Made by a program: the position numbers and the translations under genes. Below are positions 37,913 to 45,821 of a stretch of DNA of 64,000 nt, piece by piece. A model generated the notes under the pieces. That model worked only from the letters and a program-made list of their open reading frames with translations, ran no database searches and was not told where the DNA came from. The first letter of the stretch is position 1; the number at the start of each line of letters is the position of its first letter. Source of the stretch: Curtobacterium sp. VKM Ac-1395 (GTDB lineage Bacteria > Actinomycetota > Actinomycetes > Actinomycetales > Microbacteriaceae); NCBI RefSeq assembly GCF_015350975.1, contig NZ_JADKRX010000002.1:594004-658003 (forward strand), written 5' to 3'.

Positions 37913-38965
37913 CTACGGGCGCAGCAGCACCTTGATCGCGCGACGCTCGTCCATGGCGGCGTACGCCTCGGCGGCCTGCTCCAGCGGCAGCTCGAGGTCG
38001 AAGACCCGCCCCGGGTCGACCGCACCGGAGAGCACGTCGGGGAGCAGCTCCTCGATGTACGCGCGCGCCGGGGCCATGCCACCGCCGACCGTGATGTTCT
38101 TCGCGAACAGGAACGGCATCGGCAGCTCCGGGTCGCCGGCGGGCACGCCGACGTAGCCGACCGCACCACCGGGGCGGACGACGCGGAGGGCCTGGTCCAT
38201 GCTCTCCGCGGTGCCGACGGCCTCGAGGGCGCAGTCGGCCAGGTCGCCGTCGAGCAGGTCGCGGACGGCCTGCACACCCTCGTCGCCGCGGGTGTCGACG
38301 ACGTCGCTCGCGCCGAAGTCGCGGGCCAGTGCCTGCCGGTCGGCGTGCCGGCTCATCGCGATGATGCGCTCGGCGCCGAGCCGCTTCGCCGCGAGGACCG
38401 CGGACAGCCCGACCGCGCCGTCGCCGACCACGACGACGGTCTTGCCCGGGCCGACGCCCGCCGAGACCGCTGCGTGGTGGCCGGTGGAGAACACGTCGGA
38501 GAGGGTGAGGAGCGAGGGCACCAGCGCGTCGTCCACCGGGCCCGGCACGACGACGAGCGTCGCCGCGGCGTCCGGCACGCGGACGTACTCGGCCTGGGCG
38601 CCGCCGAGGGGCAGGCCGTACGCGTCCGGCGTCACGCCGAACGTGGAGCCGTGCTCGCACCCGGACGTCATGCCGTGGGCGCAGGCCTGGCAGGTGCCGT
38701 CGTTCGTGGTGAACGGCGCGATCACGAAGTCGCCCTGACGGAGCGACCCGGCCGCGTCGCCGACCTGTTCGACGACGCCGACGAACTCGTGGCCGATCGC
38801 CCGGGGCTCCTTCGTGTCGCGGACACCGCGGTAGGGCCAGAGGTCGGAGCCGCACACACAGGCGGCGACGACGCGGACGACGGCGTCGGTGGGAGCGAGG
38901 AGCTGGGGGCTGTCGCGGTCCTCGACACGGATGTCACGAGGGGCGTGGATGACTGCTGCGCGCAC
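37913..38965 (-). CDS. Zinc-dependent alcohol dehydrogenase (MDR family)
   Basis: A 350-residue medium-chain dehydrogenase. Catalytic zinc ligands are in ACVCGSDLWPYRG and IGHEFVG. The structural-zinc lobe is reduced to CQACAHGMTSGCEHG, with three cysteines where four are usual. The NAD(P) Rossmann fold is VVVVGDGAVGLSAVLAAKRLG. The substrate is unknown; sequences of this type are often annotated as IMP-dehydrogenase-like or threonine-dehydrogenase-like. GTG start. It lies alone between the scar and the DUF3097 gene. Confidence 0.88.
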   Translation of the reverse strand: MRAAVIHAPRDIRVEDRDSPQLLAPTDAVVRVVAACVCGSDLWPYRGVRDTKEPRAIGHEFVGVVEQVGDAAGSLRQGDFVIAPFTTNDGTCQACAHGMTSGCEHGSTFGVTPDAYGLPLGGAQAEYVRVPDAAATLVVVPGPVDDALVPSLLTLSDVFSTGHHAAVSAGVGPGKTVVVVGDGAVGLSAVLAAKRLGAERIIAMSRHADRQALARDFGASDVVDTRGDEGVQAVRDLLDGDLADCALEAVGTAESMDQALRVVRPGGAVGYVGVPAGDPELPMPFLFAKNITVGGGMAPARAYIEELLPDVLSGAVDPGRVFDLELPLEQAAEAYAAMDERRAIKVLLRP

Positions 38966-39074
38966 GGGAGTTGCCTTTCAGTTGCGGTGTTCGTACCGGC
39001 GCGTGGGGACGCGCCGGGTGACGGAGCGTGGGGAACGCGCCGTCTGCCGGCGCCGTTGCGGGACCACTCGACAG

Positions 39075-39080
39075 TACGCT
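39075..39080 (+). promoter_or_regulatory. -10 box (TACGCT) of the DUF3097 gene
   Basis: TACGCT ends 7 bases before GTG 39088. In the duplicated copy at 37537 the corresponding bases read CTCCGCT, so the promoter was not copied. Confidence 0.55.
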
Positions 39081-39087
39081 CGTGCGG

Positions 39088-40041
39088 GTGGACGAGGACC
39101 GGTACGGCGGCGACGTGCTCTCGGGCGACTGGCGCTCGCGGGGCGTGAAGAAGGTGCGGCAGGTGCCGCTCGAGCGGGACATGGTGCTCGAGGACCCGGC
39201 CTCCGGCTGGGCCGGCGCGGTCGTCGGGCTCGAAGCCGGGAACATCGCGCTCGAGGACTGGAAGGGCCGCACCCGCGCCTTCCCCTTCGAGGGGCAGTTC
39301 CTGCTCGAGGGCGAACTCGTCACGCTCGGCCGTCCGCAGGCCCCGGTCGGGCGGTCTGCCGCCGCTGCTGCTGCTCGCGGTGGTCCCGCTGGGCCTGTCG
39401 GTTCCGTCCATGCGGACTGGAGGCCCGGGGCTGCGCCGGCTGTCCGGCAGGCGTCCGACGGTGGTCGCCTCCGCACCGCGTCGGGGTCGTTCGCGGTCGA
39501 GCAGCAGCGCGCCCGCGTGGCGCTGCCCTCGCGGATCATGGTCGAGGGCAAGCACGACGCCGAGCTCGTGGAGAAGGTCTGGGGAGCGGACCTGCGCGTG
39601 GAGGGCGTCGTCGTCGAGGAGCTCTCCGGCGTGGACAACCTCGCTTCCGTGCTGGACGACTTCCAGCCCTCTCGCGAGCGTCGGGTCGGGGTGCTCGTCG
39701 ACCACCTGGTGCCCGGGTCGAAGGAGTCCCGCTTCGCCGACGCCGTGATGCGCGGGAAGTGGGGTGCGCACGTGCTCGTCGTCGGGCACCCCTTCGTCGA
39801 CGTCTGGCAGTCGGTGAAGCCCGCGCGCGTGGGCCTGCAGGCGTGGCCGACGATCCCGCGGTCGATCGAGTGGAAGGCCGGCATCTGCCAGGCGCTCGGG
39901 TGGCCGCACGCGGAGCAGGCCGACATCGCCAGGGCCTGGCAGCGGATCCTCGGGCAGGTGCGCACGTTCGCCGACCTCGAGCCGCAGCTGCTCGGCCGGG
40001 TCGAGGAGCTCATCGACTTCGTCACCGAGCCGGTCACCTAG
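39088..40041 (+). CDS. DUF3097 family protein, TOPRIM-like segment
   Basis: A 317-residue protein conserved in actinobacteria, function unknown. The N-terminal 70 residues (GDWRSRGVKKVRQVPLERDMVLEDPASGWAGAVVGLE) look like a small beta domain. A Gly/Ala-rich linker (about residues 92-130) contains one arm of the dispersed repeat (encoding ADWRPG). The second domain has RIMVEGKHDAELVEKVWG and VGVLVDHLV, the EGKxD pattern and acidic strand end of TOPRIM nucleases, followed by VLVVGHPFVDVWQSVKP. Leaderless GTG. A near-identical fragment of its 5' end lies at 37537-37681. Confidence 0.82.
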   Translation: MDEDRYGGDVLSGDWRSRGVKKVRQVPLERDMVLEDPASGWAGAVVGLEAGNIALEDWKGRTRAFPFEGQFLLEGELVTLGRPQAPVGRSAAAAAARGGPAGPVGSVHADWRPGAAPAVRQASDGGRLRTASGSFAVEQQRARVALPSRIMVEGKHDAELVEKVWGADLRVEGVVVEELSGVDNLASVLDDFQPSRERRVGVLVDHLVPGSKESRFADAVMRGKWGAHVLVVGHPFVDVWQSVKPARVGLQAWPTIPRSIEWKAGICQALGWPHAEQADIARAWQRILGQVRTFADLEPQLLGRVEELIDFVTEPVT

Positions 40042-40064
40042 CCCCGTGCCGAGCCCGCCGTCCG

Positions 40065-40070
40065 TATCGT
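40065..40070 (+). promoter_or_regulatory. -10 box (TATCGT) of the gene at 40077
   Basis: TATCGT ends 6 bases before ATG 40077; no ribosome site is present. Confidence 0.55.
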
Positions 40071-40076
40071 TGGACC

Positions 40077-40727
40077 ATGGACGGCATCGACGGACGCGTG
40101 CGGGGCGCCGTCGACGTGTGGCTGCGGTGGCTGCCGCGGTGGCAGATCGGCACCGCACGCCCGCGCACGCGGATCTGTCGGAAGTGCACCGGGTCCCCGA
40201 TCGCGAGCGCCGCCGGCTTCGGGCCCGACGTGCCGCACCCCGTCCAGCACGCGTTGATCGGCCGGATGTCGGCGATCGTCGAGGACGCCGTCGACGACTA
40301 CACCGCCAAGAACCTGCCGCTGCTGCACCGGGAGCTCGAGCGGGCCGCGGCACGGAAGCGGCACGCGGGGTACCAGCCCGCCGAGGGGCTGTCGCCGGAG
40401 TTCCAGGGCCTCGACGTCGATCCGCAGCCGCAGGACGGGTCGCCGTTCCTGTTCACGCTCGAGGGACTCGCGGGGACCGGGGCGTCGTCGGACACCGTGC
40501 CGCGTGAACCGTTGTCCGACGAGGCCAAGGCCGCGCTCCGACACGAGATCGAGCTGTCCGACGAGTGCGCCAGGGCGACGGGGACGGCGGTGTGCCTCGC
40601 GCTCATCGACCACCGGCCGCGGATCGCCGAGGCCGTCGAACGGCTGGTCGAGCCGCAGATCGAGGCCCTGGTGTCGGACATGTTCCGCGGGCTCGACGGC
40701 GACGAGCCGCGCGGCGGGTTGTTCTAG
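40077..40727 (+). CDS. Conserved actinobacterial protein of unknown function
   Basis: A 216-residue soluble protein following the DUF3097 gene by 35 bases with its own promoter. It starts MDGIDGRVRGAVDVWLRWLP and has one CxxC (RICRKCTG) near residue 35. Long charged helices follow (MSAIVEDAVDDYTAKNLPLLHRELERAAARK and the C-terminal RIAEAVERLVEPQIEALVSDMF). No signal peptide or enzyme motif is recognisable. The codon pattern and promoter support a real gene. Confidence 0.7.
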   Translation: MDGIDGRVRGAVDVWLRWLPRWQIGTARPRTRICRKCTGSPIASAAGFGPDVPHPVQHALIGRMSAIVEDAVDDYTAKNLPLLHRELERAAARKRHAGYQPAEGLSPEFQGLDVDPQPQDGSPFLFTLEGLAGTGASSDTVPREPLSDEAKAALRHEIELSDECARATGTAVCLALIDHRPRIAEAVERLVEPQIEALVSDMFRGLDGDEPRGGLF

Positions 40728-40760
40728 CGGAGGCACGGCGGCCTGGTGCGGAGGGGGGTG

Positions 40761-41174
40761 TCAGGCCTCGCGGGTCGACGGCGTCCGGCGGGTGCGGAGC
40801 CGGATGACGCCCCGCGCGACGGCGCGCCACCCGAGCAGGAACACACCCAGAACGATGGTGGCGACGATGAGGAACGAGATCGGCAGCGGGTTGCCGTCGA
40901 CGACGCCCTGCCCGGTCGCGACGCGGATCGCCATGCCGACGAACACGGTCAGGATCCACGCGACGACGCCGGTCGGCCAGAACCGCAACGGACGTGCCCA
41001 GGCGCCGCTGGTGACGTAGGCGATCGCCCAGCCGGCCAGGAACGGGTACGCGGTGGTCCAGAGGGCCAGCGGTGCGTTCGCCTCGCCGTGCGAGGACCGC
41101 CCGATGAGCGCGAAGACGACGATGAGCACGACGTCGATGACGGCTGCGAGCCAACCCCAGGTGCGTACGGTCAC
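40761..41174 (-). CDS. DUF3054 family membrane protein
   Basis: About 137 residues with four transmembrane helices: WGWLAAVIDVVLIVVFALIG, AYPFLAGWAIAYV, WPTGVVAWILTVFVGMAIRV and ISFLIVATIVLGVFLLGW. The IDVVLIVVFALIGRSSHGE opening is typical of DUF3054. GTG 41174 is preferred because GACAAT, a possible -10, lies 7 bases upstream; ATG 41183 and ATG 41195 are alternatives. Function unknown; short basic C-terminal tail. Confidence 0.8.
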   Translation of the reverse strand: MTVRTWGWLAAVIDVVLIVVFALIGRSSHGEANAPLALWTTAYPFLAGWAIAYVTSGAWARPLRFWPTGVVAWILTVFVGMAIRVATGQGVVDGNPLPISFLIVATIVLGVFLLGWRAVARGVIRLRTRRTPSTREA

Positions 41175-41264
41175 GCCTTCCATTGTCGCAGGCACGGCGG
41201 CACGCTCGGGCAGCGTTCACCCGGAGGACACCGGGGGTTCGCGCAGGGACGGGAGCATGACCGG

Positions 41265-42884
41265 ATGACGACGACGGTCCGGACCTCTGACGCGCCCGTG
41301 CTCGACACCGACACCGACGCCGACACCGCCGCCCGCCGCACCACCGATGCCGCGCCGACGTCCCGGCAGCCGCGCCTCGTCGCCCACCGCGGGGCACCCC
41401 GGGTCCGGCGCGAGAACACCCTGCCCGCCGTCGCAGTGGCCGAGGCCCTCGGCGCGGACGTCATCGCGGTCGACGTCCGCCGCACCGCGGACGACGTCGC
41501 CGTGTTGCTCCACGACGAGACCCTGGGCCGGATGTGGGGCGACGCCCGCCGGGTCCGGGACGTGGCCTGGTGCGACGTCGCCCGGCTCGGCAACGGCCTG
41601 GACCGCATCCCGCGGCTCGACGGCGTCTTGGAACGACTCGACGGCTGCCGGTCCTCGCTCCTCGTCACCGTGGTGGACCCGCTCGACGCCGTCGTGGCCG
41701 CGCAGACCGTGTCCGCGTCGCCGTGGGCCGTCGCGGTGGCCTGGTGTGGTGACCCCGAGGCCGTCGCCGCGGTCCGGACCGTGCTGCCGGAGGCCGACGT
41801 GTGGCTGGCATGGGAGTCGCTCGAGCCCCCGACCGCCGAGGCCGTCGCCGCGCTGAGCCCGTCCACGCTGCACCTCGACGTGGCGTTCCTCACCCCGAGG
41901 ACCGTCGCCGCGGCGCACGCACTTGGGCTGCAGGTGGCCGTGTGGACGGTCGACGACCCCGAGCCCGCGCTGTGGGCGGTCCGCCTCGGTGCCGACCTGG
42001 TCACGACGAACGACGTCGCCACGATCCGCGCCGCCCTCGCCGCCGCAGAGCGCGACGGCTGGCCGCAGCCCGACCGTGAACCGACCGAGGCCGAGGTCGC
42101 CGGACGCGCCCAGGCCCTCGCGCACCGCATCGCGCACGAGGTCATCGCCTTCACCCGGGAACACCCGGTCGGCTCGGTGTCGACGAAGACCCACCCGGCC
42201 GACCTCGTCACGGACGTCGACCGCCTCGTCGAGCAGCACGTCCGCGGCCGGGTCCGCGCCGCGTTCCCGACGCACGGCTTCTCGGGCGAGGAGTACGGCG
42301 ACGCCCCGGGCGACCGACACCGCTGGTACCTCGACCCCGTCGACGGCACGACGAACCTGGCGAACGGCATCCCCTGGACGAGCACGTCGCTGTGCCTCAC
42401 CCGGAACGGCGCACCCGTCGTCGGGGTGGTCGCGGACCCGTGGCGGGGGGAGGTCCTCGAGGCCCGACGCGGCCGGGGTGCGAGCGTCCGCGACCGGCAG
42501 CTCCGACTCGACGACGCGCCGCGTGCGCTCGCCGGTGCGGTCGTGGGCACCGAGCTCGACGGGCACCGGCCGTGGCCGGGCTTCGGCGCGTTCCTCGACG
42601 CCCTCGCGGCCCGGTCCTGCACGGTGCGCGTCCAGGGGTCGAGCACGCTGACCATCGCCCAGGTCGCCGCGGGCCGGGGGATCGGGGCGTGTGTGCCGAC
42701 CTTCGACCCGATCGACCACGGCGCCGCGGTGCTGCTCGTGCACGAGGCCGGCGGGGTCGTCATGACCGAGGCCGGACCGGTGTCCGGCTTCCCGGACCTC
42801 GGCGCGCCGTTCCTGGTGGCGCACCCGGGGGCTGCGGACGAACTGCACCAGGTGTGGACGGGCGCGTTGCGCGCCGGCCGCTGA
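41265..42884 (+). CDS. Fusion of a GDPD-like domain and inositol-monophosphatase-family phosphatase
   Basis: 539 residues. Residues 37-255 resemble glycerophosphodiester phosphodiesterase: LVAHRGAPRVRRENTLP (His41, Glu50) and VAVLLHDETLGRM (His83). The metal Glu of the ExD motif is Ala68 (IAVDV), and the later ExK segment reads VTVVDP, so the domain is probably inactive. Residues 275-539 form a complete IMPase-type phosphatase: DLVTDVD, GEEYG, DPVDGTTNLANGIPW and DPIDHGAAVLLVHEAGG. The ATG at 41265 has a GGGAG site 10-15 bases upstream. The IMPase may act on myo-inositol or another sugar phosphate. Confidence 0.85.
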   Translation: MTTTVRTSDAPVLDTDTDADTAARRTTDAAPTSRQPRLVAHRGAPRVRRENTLPAVAVAEALGADVIAVDVRRTADDVAVLLHDETLGRMWGDARRVRDVAWCDVARLGNGLDRIPRLDGVLERLDGCRSSLLVTVVDPLDAVVAAQTVSASPWAVAVAWCGDPEAVAAVRTVLPEADVWLAWESLEPPTAEAVAALSPSTLHLDVAFLTPRTVAAAHALGLQVAVWTVDDPEPALWAVRLGADLVTTNDVATIRAALAAAERDGWPQPDREPTEAEVAGRAQALAHRIAHEVIAFTREHPVGSVSTKTHPADLVTDVDRLVEQHVRGRVRAAFPTHGFSGEEYGDAPGDRHRWYLDPVDGTTNLANGIPWTSTSLCLTRNGAPVVGVVADPWRGEVLEARRGRGASVRDRQLRLDDAPRALAGAVVGTELDGHRPWPGFGAFLDALAARSCTVRVQGSSTLTIAQVAAGRGIGACVPTFDPIDHGAAVLLVHEAGGVVMTEAGPVSGFPDLGAPFLVAHPGAADELHQVWTGALRAGR

Positions 42885-42890
42885 CGCGTC

Positions 42891-42932
42891 GGACAGGAGG
42901 CTCGTGGCGGCGCCGCGACGAGCCTCCAGTCC
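42891..42932. terminator. GGAGGC-family palindrome after the GDPD/IMPase gene
   Basis: 15-base arms with one mismatch, GGACAGGAGGCTCGT (42891-42905) and ACGAGCCTCCAGTCC (42918-42932), 7 bases after the stop. Confidence 0.65.
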
Positions 42933-42994
42933 GCTGGTGGGTGACGTCCACCGCATTCTGTGCGGCCACACAGTCATCGCCCGCCGCGCGACCA

Positions 42995-43035
42995 TACTGT
43001 GGCAGTCCACGGACACGGTGTCCGTGCCGAAGGAG
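42995..43035 (+). promoter_or_regulatory. Promoter and ribosome site of the gene at 43043
   Basis: TACTGT (42995-43000) is the -10, giving a leader of about 36 bases. AAGGAG (43030-43035) lies 7 bases before the ATG, one of the few strong ribosome sites in the window. Confidence 0.55.
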
Positions 43036-43042
43036 CAACGAC

Positions 43043-43828
43043 ATGGGATTCCTCGACCGCCTGCTCGGCCGTGAGGACCGACAGCAGCCGCAGGGCTGGA
43101 ACGCGCCCCGGCAGCAGCAGCAGCCCCAGCAGCAGGGCTACCAGTACGGCCAGCAGTCCTACAACGCCCCGACCCCCGGGTACGGCGCGCCGCAGGGCCA
43201 GTACGGCGCGCCGCAGGGCGGCGACGGCCGGTCCCAGGACCAGCAGGCCGTCGACCGCTACCGCTACCTGCTCCGGACGGCACCGCCCGAGCGCATCGAG
43301 GAGGTCCACGCCGAGGCCTTCGAGCGACTGACCCCCGAGCAGCGCCGGATGGTCTACGACGAGTTCACCCGCACGGCCCCGACGGGTGAAGCACCCCGCG
43401 GGGACGACGCCCGCTCGCTCGCCCAGGCCGCGACCCGCTCGGAGATCCGGCAGCCCGGGTTCATGGAGCGCTCGCTCGGCGGCATGAACGGCGGTGGCAT
43501 GAACGGCGGCATGGGCGGCCGCGGAGGCTTCGGCGGCCGCCAGGGACCGTCGTTCGGCGGCATGATGGGCGCCTCGATCCTCGGCACCGTGGCCGGCTAC
43601 GTCATCGGTTCGACGCTGATGAGCGCCTTCCTGCCGGACCCGTCGTCCTTCGACGGCGGAACGGACGCATCGGGGGATGCGGGTGACGGCGGTTCGGGGG
43701 ACACTGGTGCTGACTCCGGTGACGGCGGCGCAGCCGACGGCGGCGGGTACGAGAACGCGGGCTGGGACGACGCCGGGTCAGACACCGGTGGCGGCTTCGG
43801 CGACTTCGGTGGCGACTTCGACGTGTGA
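43043..43828 (+). CDS. Glycine-rich protein of unknown function with one membrane helix
   Basis: A 261-residue protein. The N-terminus MGFLDRLLGRED is followed by a Gln, Gly and Tyr-rich segment (QQQQPQQQGYQYGQQSY, then GYGAPQGQ repeats). A compact helical middle reads DRYRYLLRTAPPERIEEVHAEAFERLTPEQRRMVYDEF. After Gly/Met-rich repeats a helix, MMGASILGTVAGYVIGSTLMSAFL, could span the membrane. The C-terminal 60 residues are Asp/Gly-rich. I do not assign a family. Strong promoter and ribosome site suggest good expression. Confidence 0.75.
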   Translation: MGFLDRLLGREDRQQPQGWNAPRQQQQPQQQGYQYGQQSYNAPTPGYGAPQGQYGAPQGGDGRSQDQQAVDRYRYLLRTAPPERIEEVHAEAFERLTPEQRRMVYDEFTRTAPTGEAPRGDDARSLAQAATRSEIRQPGFMERSLGGMNGGGMNGGMGGRGGFGGRQGPSFGGMMGASILGTVAGYVIGSTLMSAFLPDPSSFDGGTDASGDAGDGGSGDTGADSGDGGAADGGGYENAGWDDAGSDTGGGFGDFGGDFDV

Positions 43829-43883
43829 CCCACGTCGGGCCGTGCCGGTCACCTGACCTGTTGAGTCGCGACCAGGGAGCGAC

Positions 43884-44912
43884 ATGGCCATCATCGAGGC
43901 CTCCGGCCTGACCAAGACCTACCGATCCAAGTCGGGACCCGTCCACGCGCTGGCGGGTCTCGACCTCTCCGTCCCGCAGGGCACCGTCACGGCGCTGCTC
44001 GGCCCGAACGGTGCCGGCAAGACCACCACCGTCAAGGTGCTGACGACGCTCGTCAAGCCCGACAGCGGCACGGCGTCCATCGCCGGCGTCGACGTCGTCG
44101 CGGACCCCCAGGCGACGCGTCGCTCGATCGGCGTCTCCGGGCAGTACGCCGCCGTCGACGAGAACCTCACCGGGTTCGAGAACCTCGAGATGATCGGGCG
44201 GCTCTACCACCTCGGTGGCCGGGCCTCCCGAGCCCGGGCCCGGGAGCTCATCGACGTGTTCGACCTGGCCGAGGCCGGGGACCGACCCGTGAAGGGGTTC
44301 TCCGGCGGCATGCGGCGGCGGATCGACCTCGCCGGGGCCCTCGTGATGAACCCGAGCGTCCTGTTCCTCGACGAGCCGACGACGGGCCTCGACCCCCGGA
44401 GCCGACTGGCGCTGTGGGGGATCATCGAGCACCTGGTGGCCGACGGGGCCACGGTGCTGCTGACCACGCAGTACCTCGAAGAGGCGGACCGTCTCGCCGA
44501 CGACATCGCGGTCATCGACGACGGCCACGTCATCGCCGAGGGCACCGCCGACCAGCTCAAGGCGCAGGTCGGCGGACACCGGGTGGTCGTGACGCTCGTC
44601 GACGACGCCGACGGGGACGCCGCCACGACGGTGCTCCGGCGGTACGGCGTCGGGGACGTGGAGACCTCGGGGGACGGCCGCACCCGGGCCGTCGCGGTGG
44701 AAGCCGGCCCGGCCGCGCTGCAGCACGTGCTCGCCGACCTCGGAGACGCCGGCATCGAGCTGCACGACGCCGGCATGCGCCGCCCGACGCTCGACGACGT
44801 GTTCCTCCGGCTGACCGGACACGCGGCCACAGACGACGACGACGACGCCGGTGCTGGCGGCGCCCGCGGCGGCTCGTCCGTCGTCGCCGAGCAGCAGGAG
44901 CCGGTCCGATGA
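43884..44912 (+). CDS. ABC transporter ATP-binding protein (DrrA type)
   Basis: A 342-residue ATPase of the daunorubicin-resistance branch. Walker A is LLGPNGAGKTTTVKVL, the signature is FSGGMRRRIDLAGAL, and Walker B is VLFLDEPTTGLDPRSR. The C-terminal extension typical of DrrA (HDAGMRRPTLDDVFLRLTGHA) is present. The GGGAG site lies before the ATG. Its stop overlaps the permease ATG by 4 bases. Cargo unknown; drug or lipid export is usual for the family. Confidence 0.92.
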   Translation: MAIIEASGLTKTYRSKSGPVHALAGLDLSVPQGTVTALLGPNGAGKTTTVKVLTTLVKPDSGTASIAGVDVVADPQATRRSIGVSGQYAAVDENLTGFENLEMIGRLYHLGGRASRARARELIDVFDLAEAGDRPVKGFSGGMRRRIDLAGALVMNPSVLFLDEPTTGLDPRSRLALWGIIEHLVADGATVLLTTQYLEEADRLADDIAVIDDGHVIAEGTADQLKAQVGGHRVVVTLVDDADGDAATTVLRRYGVGDVETSGDGRTRAVAVEAGPAALQHVLADLGDAGIELHDAGMRRPTLDDVFLRLTGHAATDDDDDAGAGGARGGSSVVAEQQEPVR

Positions 44913-45757
44913 CCGCCACCGCGACCACACCCGGCCGCCAGCTGCCCGTCGTCGTCACGGCGCCGCTCGCCGTGTGGTTCGAGGACGGCTGGACCGTCAC
45001 CAAGCGGAACCTCATCAAGATCAAGCGGTCGCCGGACATGCTCGTCTTCGCGGTCCTGCAGCCGATCATGTTCGTGCTGCTCTTCAGCCAGGTCTACGGC
45101 GGCGCGATCGCGGTCCAGGGCACGGACTACACGCAGTTCCTGATGGCCGGCATCTTCGCCCAGACGGTCGTCTTCGGGGCGACGTTCTCCGGGTCCGCGA
45201 TGGCGCAGGACCTCAAGGAAGGGCTCATCGACCGCTTCCGAACGCTGCCGATGTCGGCGTCGGCGGTGCTCGTCGGACGGACGAACAGCGACCTCGTCCT
45301 CAACACGATCTCGATGGTCATCATGATGGCCACCGGCTTGGCGGTCGGGTGGCGCGTGAACTCGTCGCCGCTGGAGTTCCTGGCCGGCGTCGCCCTGCTG
45401 CTGCTGTTCAGCTACGCCTTCAGCTGGGTGATGGCGTTGCTCGGGATGAGCGTGAAGACCCCGGAGGTCATCAACAACGCCTCGTTCATGATCCTGTTCC
45501 CGCTGACGTTCATCTCGAACGCGTTCGTGCCGAGCGACACCCTGCCGCTCGTGCTCCGCGTGTTCGCCGAGTGGAACCCGGTGTCCTCGCTCGTGCAGGC
45601 CGCGCGCGAGCTGTTCGGCAACGTGGGGTCGGCGCCCGTGCCCGACATCTGGACGATGCAGCACCCGGTGGTGACGGTGCTCATCGGCATCGCGGTGCTG
45701 CTGGTCGTGTTCGTGCCGTGGGCGGTGAACAAGTACACGCGGATCAGCTCGAAGTAG
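44909..45757 (+). CDS. ABC-2 permease (DrrB type)
   Basis: A 282-residue ABC-2 permease with six helices. Typical segments are [36 protein letters not shown] and the conserved [61 protein letters not shown] matches the DrrB signature near the end. It is translationally coupled to the ATPase gene (ATGA). Together they form an exporter. Confidence 0.92.
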   Translation: MTATATTPGRQLPVVVTAPLAVWFEDGWTVTKRNLIKIKRSPDMLVFAVLQPIMFVLLFSQVYGGAIAVQGTDYTQFLMAGIFAQTVVFGATFSGSAMAQDLKEGLIDRFRTLPMSASAVLVGRTNSDLVLNTISMVIMMATGLAVGWRVNSSPLEFLAGVALLLLFSYAFSWVMALLGMSVKTPEVINNASFMILFPLTFISNAFVPSDTLPLVLRVFAEWNPVSSLVQAARELFGNVGSAPVPDIWTMQHPVVTVLIGIAVLLVVFVPWAVNKYTRISSK

Positions 45758-45809
45758 CCCGCTGTCCACCGGGGCGTCCGGGGAGTGCGTCGCCGCCACC
45801 CGGACGCCC

Positions 45810-45815
45810 TACGAT
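45810..45815 (+). promoter_or_regulatory. -10 box (TACGAT) of the APC permease gene
   Basis: TACGAT ends 6 bases before GTG 45822; leaderless start. Confidence 0.55.
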
Positions 45816-45821
45816 CAGCGT

